Source of the DNA: an uncultured Cytophagales bacterium
GTDB taxonomy: Bacteria > Bacteroidota > Bacteroidia > Cytophagales > Thermonemataceae
Direction: 5' to 3'
Length of the DNA: 64,000 nucleotides
NCBI GenBank assembly: GCA_938002655.1
Contig: CALLAC010000010.1
Coordinates: forward strand, 1-64,000
This document shows positions 46,987-55,600 of the stretch, piece by piece. The notes beneath the pieces are model-generated. The model was not told the DNA's origin and searched no databases. It saw only the letters and a list, made by a program, of their open reading frames with translations. Within the stretch, counting starts at the first letter, position 1, and the number at the start of each line of letters is the position of its first letter. Both the position numbers and the translations under genes were made by a program.

Positions 46987-47595
46987 TTATTGCGTTTTTT
47001 TCAGATGCCTACGTTCTAAAACCTCTATCACTTGGCTCAAAGAAAGATTTTTGGCTTCTAAAAGTACCAAATAATGAAAAAGTAAATCAGCGGCTTCACC
47101 TAAAAAAAGTTCTTGATTTAAGTCTTTGGCTTCAATAATCAGTTCTACTGCCTCCTCACCTACTTTTTGTGCAATTTTATTGATACCTTTGGCAAAAAGC
47201 CAGGCAGTGTAAGAAGTTTCAGGGATTTGATTTTTTCGTTCTCGAATTACATTTTGCAAGTATTCTAAAAAATGTAAATTACTTTTATTTTGCTCATCAA
47301 AGCAAGTATCTGCTCCTGTATGGCAAACCACTCCTTGGGGCTCAGCCTTGATAAGAATAGTATCTTGGTCGCAATCTATGCGTATTTCTCTTACTTTCAA
47401 GAAATTACCAGAGGTTTCTCCTTTTGTCCAAAGTCTTTGCTTGCTCCGACTAAAAAAGGTAACTATGCCTTCTGCAAGAGTTTTTTGATAGGCTTCTTCA
47501 TTCATATACCCAAGCATCAAAACTTTTTGGGTATAAAAATCTTGTACTACAGCAGGCAAAAGCGTTTCAGCAGTTTTGAAAATAGGTATATTCAT
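46987..47595 (-). CDS. hisIE: Bifunctional phosphoribosyl-AMP cyclohydrolase / phosphoribosyl-ATP diphosphatase
   Basis: A 202-residue fusion for steps 2 and 3 of histidine synthesis. The HisI part (about 1-110) has MLGYMNEEAYQKTLAEG, FFSRSKQRLWTKGETSGNF, the metal site DCDQDTILIKAEPQG and VCHTGADTCF. The HisE part (about 115-202) has SYTAWLFAKGINKIAQKVGE and ELFLGEAADLLFHYLVLLEA. The ATG at 47595 matches the usual family start; an upstream in-frame start at 47634 would add 13 residues. It is divergent from hisG; the remaining his genes are elsewhere. Confidence 0.95.
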   Translation of the reverse strand: MNIPIFKTAETLLPAVVQDFYTQKVLMLGYMNEEAYQKTLAEGIVTFFSRSKQRLWTKGETSGNFLKVREIRIDCDQDTILIKAEPQGVVCHTGADTCFDEQNKSNLHFLEYLQNVIRERKNQIPETSYTAWLFAKGINKIAQKVGEEAVELIIEAKDLNQELFLGEAADLLFHYLVLLEAKNLSLSQVIEVLERRHLKKTQ

Positions 47596-47627
47596 AGGCT
47601 TTTGAATTGCTTTGCAATTTACAATTT

Positions 47628-47658
47628 TTTGCAATTCTGCAAGATATACTTAATTTTG
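47628..47658 (+). promoter_or_regulatory. Promoter upstream of hisG with a long leader
   Basis: TTTG at 47628-47631 and TAATTTTG at 47651-47658 are separated by 19 bases, a full match. hisG begins about 190 bases downstream. The leader between them is AT-rich, with no strong hairpin or histidine-codon run that I could find. Confidence 0.55.
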
Positions 47659-47848
47659 TGCGTTTGCTTGAAAGTATTTTTAGGGACTTTCAGCAAAATT
47701 TTTCAAAGTTTATGAAAAATTGAAAAGTTGGAAGTTATGGTTCGAGCTTAAAACTTTTTTTTGAACATTAAACTCTCAAATCTTATGACTTCAAACCATT
47801 AAACCTAAAACCTTCTAAACATTGGCAACTAAATCATTATACCTTGCT

Positions 47849-48706
47849 ATGAGTATTTTACGCATTGCATTACAAAAGTCAGGGCGATTGAGCGAAAGTT
47901 CTTTGGCTCTTATCAAAGAATGTGGCATTGATTTTCAGAATGGCACAGGTAAGCTCAAATCCGAAGCAAGTAACTTTCCCGCCGAATTTCTCTTTTTACG
48001 AGATGATGACATACCTGGCTACGTTGCCGATGGCGTAGCTGATGTTGGCATCATTGGTGAAAATGTGATGGTTGAAAAAAATCAGCAAGTACAGCTTATC
48101 GAACGTTTGGGTTTTTCTAAATGCAGACTTTCTGTGGCTATTCCCAAAGGTAAAGAATACAAAGGCTTGCAAGATTTACAAGGGATTGATATTGCTACTT
48201 CTTATCCTCGTATTTTAAGCAATTTTTTGCAAAAATATCAAATTTCAGCTCGTATTCACGAAATTAGCGGCTCGGTTGAAATTGCCCCTAGCATTGGCTT
48301 GGCAGAAGCAATTTGCGATATTGTCAGTTCGGGTAGTACGCTTATGAGCAACGGACTGAAAGAAGTAGAAGTTGTGTTCTACTCCGAAGCCGTGCTTATT
48401 GGTAATCCGAATATTTCTGCTGAAAAACAGAAAATTTTGGAAAAATTACTTTTCCGCATACACGCTGTTCAAAATGCTAAAAAGAACAAATACATTTTAC
48501 TCAATGCCCCCAGAAACGCTTTGGAAAAGATTGTACAAATTTTACCCGGAATGAAAAGCCCCACAATCTTGCCTTTGGCGATAGATGGTTGGTGTTCGGT
48601 GCATTCAGTCATTCATGAAGATGATTTTTGGGAGATTATCGAAAGCCTCAAAGCCGTAGGAGCTGAAGGCATCTTGGTAGTACCTATCGAAAAAATGATT
48701 CGCTAA
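47849..48706 (+). CDS. hisG: ATP phosphoribosyltransferase (long form)
   Basis: A 285-residue enzyme for the first step of histidine synthesis. The substrate loop is LRIALQKSGRLSESSLALI. ADGVADVGIIGENVMVE and the PRPP loop EAICDIVSSGSTLMSNGLKE follow. A C-terminal regulatory ACT-like domain (about 210-285) is present: MKSPTILPLAIDGWCSVHSV and LKAVGAEGILVVPIEKMIR. It is therefore the long, histidine-inhibited form. The ATG at 47849 is preferred over a TTG at 47822. Usually hisG heads a his operon in Bacteroidota; here it is followed by a UDP-sugar dehydrogenase. Confidence 0.95.
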   Translation: MSILRIALQKSGRLSESSLALIKECGIDFQNGTGKLKSEASNFPAEFLFLRDDDIPGYVADGVADVGIIGENVMVEKNQQVQLIERLGFSKCRLSVAIPKGKEYKGLQDLQGIDIATSYPRILSNFLQKYQISARIHEISGSVEIAPSIGLAEAICDIVSSGSTLMSNGLKEVEVVFYSEAVLIGNPNISAEKQKILEKLLFRIHAVQNAKKNKYILLNAPRNALEKIVQILPGMKSPTILPLAIDGWCSVHSVIHEDDFWEIIESLKAVGAEGILVVPIEKMIR

Positions 48707-48739
48707 ACAGTTAAACTCTACCCTCATAAAGCTACAAAA

Positions 48740-50035
48740 ATGGATATTTACAAACAACTTCTAGCAAAGCAAGCTAATTTAGCCGTAATTGGTTTAGGTT
48801 ATGTAGGGCTTCCTGTCGCTTTGGCTTTTGCCAAAAAACTGAAAGTAATCGGTTTTGATATCAATGCCGAGCGTATTGCTATGCTCAAACATCATCAAGA
48901 CCCTAGCCGCGAATTGCCCAAAGAGGCTTTCGAAGGCTGTGATATTGAGTTTACACACAATTTAGAAGACCTACGCAAAGCTCAATTTTTTATTGTTGCT
49001 GTACCTACTCCTATCGACGAACACTGCCAACCCGATTTGAAAGCACTGCTTTCTGCCTCAGAAAGCGTAGGAAAGGTCCTGAAAAAAGGAGATTACGTAG
49101 TCTTTGAATCCACAGTGTACCCAGGCTGTACCGAAGAGGATTGCGTTCCGATTTTAGAAAAATATTCAAAGCTGAAATTTTGCGAGGATTTCAAAGTAGG
49201 CTACTCTCCTGAACGTATCAATCCAGGTGATAAAGAACACACCCTGGAAAACATTGTAAAAATTGTTTCTGCTTGCGATACAGAGAGTTTAGAACAAATA
49301 GCCCAAGTTTACGAGCTTGTAGTACGTGCAGGCATACATCGGGCAAGCAGTATCAAAGTTGCCGAAGCCGCAAAAATTATTGAAAATACGCAAAGAGATT
49401 TGAACATTGCCCTAATGAACGAACTTTCTATCATTTTTGATAAAATGCAAATCAACACTTATGAAGTACTCGAAGCGGCAGGTACAAAGTGGAATTTTCT
49501 CAAATTTGTACCAGGGCTTGTTGGCGGGCATTGCATCGGCGTCGACCCCTACTACTTGACCTACAAAGCAAAAGAACTTGGCTATACGCCTGCTGTAATT
49601 TTGAGTGGTAGAGTTATCAACGATGGAATGGGAGCTTATGTTGCCAAAAAAATAGTACAGAAAATCATTCAACAAGGTATAAGCCTCCAAAGTGCAAGAG
49701 TGCTTATTTGGGGAGTTACTTTCAAAGAAAACGTAAGCGACATTCGCAATACCAAAGTAGTAGATATTATCCGTGAATTGCAAGAGTTTGGCTTACAGGT
49801 TCACGCAGTAGATTATATGGCTGATGAAAAAGAATTTTTTCACGAATACGGATTGCAATTACAACCTGAACCACAAGGCAAATACGATGTTATTGTAGTG
49901 GCAGTCAATCATCAAAAATACTTGGCTCTGCAAGAAACTGATTTTTTGGCTTGGGCGAAAGAAAAAACGCTTTTTGTCGATATTAAAGGTAGTTTCCGAA
50001 AGAAAATTAGACAGATGAATTATTGGAGTTTGTAG
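48740..50035 (+). CDS. UDP-N-acetylhexosamine 6-dehydrogenase (TviB/WbpO-like nucleotide-sugar dehydrogenase)
   Basis: A 431-residue NAD-dependent four-electron dehydrogenase making a UDP-uronic acid for surface polysaccharides. The NAD site is LAVIGLGYVGLPVALAFAKK. VAVPTPIDEHCQPDLKALLS and VFESTVYPGCTEEDCVPILE follow, with EAAKIIENTQRDLNIALMNE. The catalytic Cys is in GLVGGHCIGVDPYYLTYKAK, and GVTFKENVSDIRNTKVVDII binds UDP. The details fit the GalNAc/GlcNAc dehydrogenases better than UDP-glucose dehydrogenase. It starts 33 bases after hisG and may be co-transcribed. Confidence 0.9.
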   Translation: MDIYKQLLAKQANLAVIGLGYVGLPVALAFAKKLKVIGFDINAERIAMLKHHQDPSRELPKEAFEGCDIEFTHNLEDLRKAQFFIVAVPTPIDEHCQPDLKALLSASESVGKVLKKGDYVVFESTVYPGCTEEDCVPILEKYSKLKFCEDFKVGYSPERINPGDKEHTLENIVKIVSACDTESLEQIAQVYELVVRAGIHRASSIKVAEAAKIIENTQRDLNIALMNELSIIFDKMQINTYEVLEAAGTKWNFLKFVPGLVGGHCIGVDPYYLTYKAKELGYTPAVILSGRVINDGMGAYVAKKIVQKIIQQGISLQSARVLIWGVTFKENVSDIRNTKVVDIIRELQEFGLQVHAVDYMADEKEFFHEYGLQLQPEPQGKYDVIVVAVNHQKYLALQETDFLAWAKEKTLFVDIKGSFRKKIRQMNYWSL

Positions 50036-50142
50036 CAAACAAAAGCCTTTGGCAAAGTGTTCTTTAAACAAACACCCATATATTCATTGATTGCTGTGAA
50101 ATTTGTACTTTGCAAATCCAAAATGACGCACAATACTTTTTT

Positions 50143-50577
50143 ATGGAAGATTTTGAGCTTATAGAAAAAATCGGCGAAAGATTGGTTGATGAGCATTTGA
50201 GCATCAAAGAAGAAAACTTTCGCTTGAAGCAAATTATCAATAATGAACACGTTGTGCCGTTTGTAATTGATAAGAAAGGTTTTTTTATTTTGCCAAGCAA
50301 ATACGCCCTGAAAGCTATGGGTTTGCAAGCTAAAAAATTAAAAACTCGCAATGCTTTCGAGTTTTTTGAAAAAAACCCAAAAGCCATCGAAAACATACGC
50401 CGAGCTCTACGCGGCGAAAGTTTGGTAGATGTGCTCAAACTAGACGGCAAGTATTGGAAAGTAGCTTATCAGCCTACTTACGACGAGCACAACCAAATCA
50501 TTGGTATTACAGGCTTGAGTATTGATGTTACAGATGTTATTGAAAATGCCGAAAAAATCAAAAAGACATTAGGATAA
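50143..50577 (+). CDS. Small single-PAS-domain protein
   Basis: A 144-residue soluble protein. After a helical start (MEDFELIEKIGERLVDEHLS and a coil rich in E, R, L) comes one PAS fold (about 40-135): VVPFVIDKKGFFILPSKYAL, DGKYWKVAYQPTYDEHNQII and the PAC ending GITGLSIDVTDVIENAEKI. There is no output domain. It could be a stand-alone ligand or redox sensor, or a partner of a kinase. The ATG at 50143 is chosen; an in-frame upstream start at 50110 would add 11 residues. TACTTTG at 50107 may be an imperfect -7 box. Confidence 0.78.
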   Translation: MEDFELIEKIGERLVDEHLSIKEENFRLKQIINNEHVVPFVIDKKGFFILPSKYALKAMGLQAKKLKTRNAFEFFEKNPKAIENIRRALRGESLVDVLKLDGKYWKVAYQPTYDEHNQIIGITGLSIDVTDVIENAEKIKKTLG

Positions 50578-50592
50578 GTCTTGCCAATTCGG

Positions 50593-50600
50593 TATTTTTG
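50593..50600 (+). promoter_or_regulatory. -7-like box upstream of the secreted cysteine-rich gene
   Basis: TATTTTTG at 50593-50600 fits TAnnTTTG and lies 14 bases before the ATG. No -33 TTTG is present at the right distance. Confidence 0.35.
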
Positions 50601-50614
50601 CCAAAACTGCATTT

Positions 50615-51409
50615 ATGAAAACTTGCAAGTGTTTTTTTATGTTTTGTTTGTTATTCCAACTGGCTTGGGGGCAAATACAAAAGCCTAACCAAAACAAACC
50701 TGATGCTATAAAAGATAACAAAACAAACCCCCAAAAATCTACTCCTCAAAAAAACATGATTGCTAAACCTGAACCAAAAGCTCAAAAAGATACATCAAAA
50801 AAAAACAAAATCGTAAGACCCTACAAGCCCCCTACAAACCCCGAAGACTCTATACTTACACTGGAACAGCTCTTAGAAAAATCTATCATCATTGATTCTA
50901 CTTGCCCACGTTGCAAAGGCTACAAATATGATAGGTTCTGCGATGGCTTATACTGTTATGGTGGCAAGTGTGCTACTTGTAAAGGATACCAAAAATGTAT
51001 CCATTGCGACGGCACCATGTACAAAGGTGCAATTGCCTGTCCTTTCTGCAAAGATATCAAAGAAGGAAAAAGTACCGAAAAATGCCCATATTGCAAAGAT
51101 TTCAAATTTGGTGCAAGAAGATGTATCTATTGCAACGATGGCTCAATGAAACTCAAAGATAAAGCCGACTATCTGAAATTCACTCATTTAGAAGGTTGCC
51201 CCGAATGTACCGATGGCAAGTGCCGTATTTGTAAAGGAACAGGACTATGCAGCAAGTGTAAAGGCTCGGGAGTACTACCTTGTACTCGCTGTAATGGCAC
51301 AGGCTTGAAAGCACCTGAGCAAATCAAAGCCGAAAAAATCAAGAAAATAGAAGAAGAAAAAAAGCGAATACGCGAGCGTGAAGCCAAAGAGCTGACAGGC
51401 AGTGGGTAA
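50615..51409 (+). CDS. Exported cysteine-rich protein with repeated DnaJ-type CxxC zinc-finger motifs
   Basis: A 264-residue protein with a signal peptide (MKTCKCFFMFCLLFQLAWGQ). A lysine/proline/glutamine-rich linker spans about 21-85. A cysteine-rich core (about 92-230) has about ten CxxC units: CPRCKG, CATCKG, CIHCDG, CPFCKD, CPYCKD, CIYCND, CPECTDG, CRICKGTG, CSKCKGSG and CTRCNGTG. The last three match the CxxCxGxG repeats of the DnaJ central domain. A basic/acidic helical tail ends it. No J-domain is present. Zinc binding in the periplasm or on the surface is expected but the function is unknown. It is unlinked to other clear partners. Confidence 0.8.
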   Translation: MKTCKCFFMFCLLFQLAWGQIQKPNQNKPDAIKDNKTNPQKSTPQKNMIAKPEPKAQKDTSKKNKIVRPYKPPTNPEDSILTLEQLLEKSIIIDSTCPRCKGYKYDRFCDGLYCYGGKCATCKGYQKCIHCDGTMYKGAIACPFCKDIKEGKSTEKCPYCKDFKFGARRCIYCNDGSMKLKDKADYLKFTHLEGCPECTDGKCRICKGTGLCSKCKGSGVLPCTRCNGTGLKAPEQIKAEKIKKIEEEKKRIREREAKELTGSG

Positions 51410-51578
51410 TTCTTGATTTCAACAAGCTAAGATTTAAAGACAAAACTTCAAGCTATGGCTTTTACAGATTTTCGATGTTTTGCAACTCCCTCAACAATCA
51501 TCTTACATAATTTTCCTTTTCCAATTTTATCTTCAAAAGTCAAATTCTATAAACTTCGAGAATTCGCCTAAATCTCGG

Positions 51579-52583
51579 TCAGAACTCCCATCTGGCCAAT
51601 GCCCCTACCTGTTGCGAAACAAAATCGTTTTGTAAATATTTATAATAAGCGGCAATAGCAATCATTGCCGCATTATCGGTACAATATTCAAAAGCGGGTA
51701 TAAAAATTTGCCAGTTTCGTTTTTGTGCTTCTTCTTGCAATTTTTTTCGTAAGTACGAATTAGCAGAAACTCCCCCTGCTATAGCTATTTGTTTGCAATT
51801 CATTTCTTGAGCGGCTTTGCGTAGTTTATCCAAAAGCATTTCTACAAGTACATGCTGAACGCTGGCACAAATATCAGGCAAGTTTTCTTCAACAAATTTT
51901 GGATTTTGAGCCGTTTGCCTTTGTAAAAAATATAAGATGGCTGTTTTTACCCCACTGAAAGAAAAATTTAAACCAGGCATATCACTTTTAGGAAAACTAA
52001 AAGCCAAAGGATTACCCTTTTGAGCTAGTTTATCAATCATAGGACCGCCCGGATAAGCTAAGCCTAGCAGTTTAGCAGTTTTATCAAAGGCTTCGCCCAC
52101 GGCATCATCTTGGGTTTCGCCCAAAACTTCCATTTGCAAATAATCTTTTACCCAAACAATTTGCGTATGCCCCCCACTAACCGTAAGACACAAAAACGGA
52201 AAAGTAGGCCTCGGCTCATCAATAAAATGAGCAAGTACGTGAGCCTGCATATGATTGACTTCAATAAGTGGAATGTCCAAAGCCAAAGCCATTGCTTTGG
52301 CAAAAGAAATACCTACCAAAAGCGAGCCTAAAAGTCCAGGACCCCGTGTAAATCCAATAGCATTCAGTGCGTGTTTACTTATTTTGGCTTCTTGCAGAGC
52401 CGCTTCTACCACTGCTACAATATTTTTCTGATGCTCACGCGAAGCAAGTTCAGGCACTACTCCCCCATATTTTTGGTGAATTTCTTGGTTGGCTATGATA
52501 TTTGAAAGAATTTTACTATCTTGTGCCACAGAAGCAGAAGTTTCATCACAAGAAGATTCTATGGCTAAAATGTGTATTGGCAT
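51579..52583 (-). CDS. tsaD: tRNA N6-adenosine threonylcarbamoyltransferase TsaD
   Basis: A 334-residue ASKHA-fold protein that transfers the threonylcarbamoyl group to A37 of ANN-decoding tRNAs. The start ILAIESSCDETSASVAQDSK is the nucleotide-binding loop. The metal site HMQAH lies in EVNHMQAHVLAHF, and FPFLCLTVSGGHTQIVWVK, LLGLAYPGGPMIDKLAQKGN and AIAGGVSANSYLRKKL are standard. The end ALARWEF is family-typical. It is divergent from the TamB-like gene with a 67-base gap. TsaB, TsaC and TsaE are not in the window. Confidence 0.97.
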   Translation of the reverse strand: MPIHILAIESSCDETSASVAQDSKILSNIIANQEIHQKYGGVVPELASREHQKNIVAVVEAALQEAKISKHALNAIGFTRGPGLLGSLLVGISFAKAMALALDIPLIEVNHMQAHVLAHFIDEPRPTFPFLCLTVSGGHTQIVWVKDYLQMEVLGETQDDAVGEAFDKTAKLLGLAYPGGPMIDKLAQKGNPLAFSFPKSDMPGLNFSFSGVKTAILYFLQRQTAQNPKFVEENLPDICASVQHVLVEMLLDKLRKAAQEMNCKQIAIAGGVSANSYLRKKLQEEAQKRNWQIFIPAFEYCTDNAAMIAIAAYYKYLQNDFVSQQVGALARWEF

Positions 52584-52650
52584 AGAAATTGAGCGTAAAA
52601 ATACAAAAATTGAAAAAGTTAAAAGTGATTCTTAAAGCAAAATTACATAC

Positions 52651-55600
52651 TTGAGCATCATTAAGCAAGATATTGCCCCTCAGAAATCAGTAATAAAACA
52701 GACTGAATTTAGTGCCGAGCAAGTAAAAAAAGCTCAAAAGAAGCGTATTGCTCGAAAGCTATTCAGAATAGCTTGGAAGTTTTTCAAATGGGGGGCTGTT
52801 ATGCCTACCTGCGTAGTCTTATTTTTACTAGCAATTTTAGCTATTCCTGCTACACAAACCTTTTTAGCCCAAAAAGCCTCTCGCTATTTTTCACAAACAA
52901 CAGGCTTCGAAATAAAAATTGAAAAACTGCGTATCAACCTTATCAACCAAAACATTTATTTCAAAAACCTGCAAATCATTGATAGGCAAGGTAATGTAAT
53001 GATTGATGTAGAAAAAACAGAAATAGATTTGCAATGGCATACTTTTATGCATGGCAAAGATATTTTTCTAGATAAAATTCTTTTGCAAAATGGCGAAGTT
53101 AATTTAATTGTAAATCCTCAAACCGAACAACTCAACATCGATGCGTTCATTGCCGTTATAGATAGCCTTACAGCCCCCAAAGAAAAGAAAAAACGCAAAC
53201 CTGGTGAAAGAGCCCCTGTATTTTCCATAGATGAAGTTAGTTTGGATAAAATGCGTTTTTCTTACTACGATAGTCGTCAAGATTCTATTCGTAATGGCTT
53301 TGACTATGCCCATTTCAAATTTTCGAATTTAGACAGCTATCTGAAAAATATGCTCATTGTCGCCGATACCATTGCTTTTGACCTAAAACACCTCAAAGCA
53401 GAAGATAAAATTTCGGGGCTTACTATCAAAAACTTTACTACTCGCTTTCTGATGAATAAACATTCCATGCAATTCAATCGCTTGTACGCAGAAATCAATA
53501 ATTCTACGCTCCAAGATAGCCTTGTGTTTAATTATGAAAATAACCAAGACTTTGCAAATTTTAATGAAAAAGTACGCCTGGAAGCCAACCTACACAATAC
53601 CCTTCTACATACAGGCGACCTTGCTTTATTTGCCCCTAACCTGAAACAATATGATGATATTTGGAAAATAAAAGGTTATTTCAGTGGCACGGTAAGCAAT
53701 TTTAGCTTTACAGATTTTACTTTGAAAATTGGACAAAATACCTCACTCATTGGCTCATTGACCGCCGAAGGATTACCTAAAATTCAAAATCTACTCGCTT
53801 CTTTGCAATTAGAACAAGGTACGCAAATCTATGCACCCGACTTGAAACAATACCTAAATGAGAACAGCAATCGTTATGCACAAAAATTTGGTAGAATTGC
53901 CTTGCAAGGTCGCTTTGACGGTTATTTTACAGATTTCAAAGCAAATTGCCAAATAAAATCTGATTTAGGAAACGTCGAATTGGATACTTATTTTATTCAA
54001 CAACCCAAGCAAACACCCGCCTACGAAGGAAATATTCGCTTGCAAAACTTTCAAATAGGTACGCTTTTAGAAGAAAAGAACTTGGGAAGCCTCTCGCTTG
54101 ATGCCAATGTAAAGGGTAAAGGCTTTACCATTCAAACTTTGGATACTGATTTTGACGGACATATTGAATTTTTTGAATTTAATACCTACTCCTATCACGA
54201 TATTGACCTCAAAGGGCATTTCAAGAATAAATCTTTTCAAGGAGAAATCAATAGCAAAGATGAAAACGCTCAACTGCAACTAACAGGCTCTATGGATTTT
54301 AATAAATCAGAACTGAATATTACTACCAATATTGAAAACTTAGACTTTTTCAAGATACATCTTTTCAATGAATCACTGGTTTTCAAAGGCTTTCTGCACA
54401 TCAATAGCCAAAATCTCAGATTAGATAACTTTTTGGGAGAGGTATTGGTGAAAGAAGCCCAAATTTATTACAAAAATAAAATTTTACCCATTGATTCACT
54501 ATCAATTAGCTCATCCCAAAATCCTTATGGCTATCGTTTCATTGATATTTATTCTCAATACATTACAGCCAAGCTCAAAGGCAAATTTACACTCGCCCAA
54601 CTGCAAAAAAAACTAAATATTTTCGCTAATGAACTTGTCTTGGGTATCAAAAACGAAGAAGCTAAGCAAAAAGCATATTACGAAGCCAAAAAGAAAGATA
54701 AAAACGAAGATATAAGCCTTCAGTTTAGGATAAATCTTTTTGATATAAATCCAGTGGTTCGTCTTTTTGATAGTACTTTTCACATTTCACAGGATATATC
54801 TTTGGAAGGCGAATTGCAAAACAGCCAGCAAACTCACTTTTCTATCAAAACTGAAAAACCTTTTGAAAAGCTACATTTTGGTAAAAATCACTTTCAACGC
54901 AATAGTTTCCGCTTCGAAGCCTATAAAGAAGATTTGAGCAACAATGTTTCCGCCGAATTATACCTCTATTCTAATGAACAAAAATGGGGCGGTATAAAAA
55001 CTGAAAAATTGAGCCTTCATGCCATTTGGTTAGATGGTATCATTGATTTTAGAGCAAAAATCAAACAAAAAAACAGTACCAATGAAGCTGACCTGCAAGG
55101 ACATATCACGCTAAATACCAATAGAACAGAAATTGAATTTGATGAATCTATGGTGAAAGTTTTAGAGAAAGATTGGCATTTCCGCAAAGAAGGTAAATTT
55201 ACCCTTTTTACTAATCAGAATGGCAATATCCTTTTTGAAAAATTTGGACTTTACAACGAAAATCAAGAAATCAAAATTGCAGGAAAAATTACTCCTGATA
55301 GCGATAGTGATAAACTCAACATTGATATCGAGAATTTTCAGCTTGCTACCCTCAATGTGCTTTTAGGTAAGCAAAAGCTGAAAGGCTCGTTAAATGCTCA
55401 TATCGAATTACAAGATGTCTACGAACAAATCAAAATCAATTCACAATTTACAGCGGATTCAGTGACTATCAATCAATTTTTAGTAGGTGATTTGCACGGT
55501 AAATCAGTCTGGAACCATGAACAAAAAGTCCTAGAAATTGCCGCCGATATTTATCACAAAAAAGATTATGTACTTTTTCTTACAGGCTATTACAAACCGC

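Noticed and set aside
47659-47848. Possible riboswitch or attenuator in the hisG leader
   Set aside because: I found no run of histidine codons, no strong hairpin and no pattern of a known riboswitch class.
51455-51571. 38-codon plus-strand frame in the gap after the cysteine-rich gene
   Set aside because: No composition bias, no promoter box, no family resemblance; the gap of about 170 bases otherwise shows nothing.
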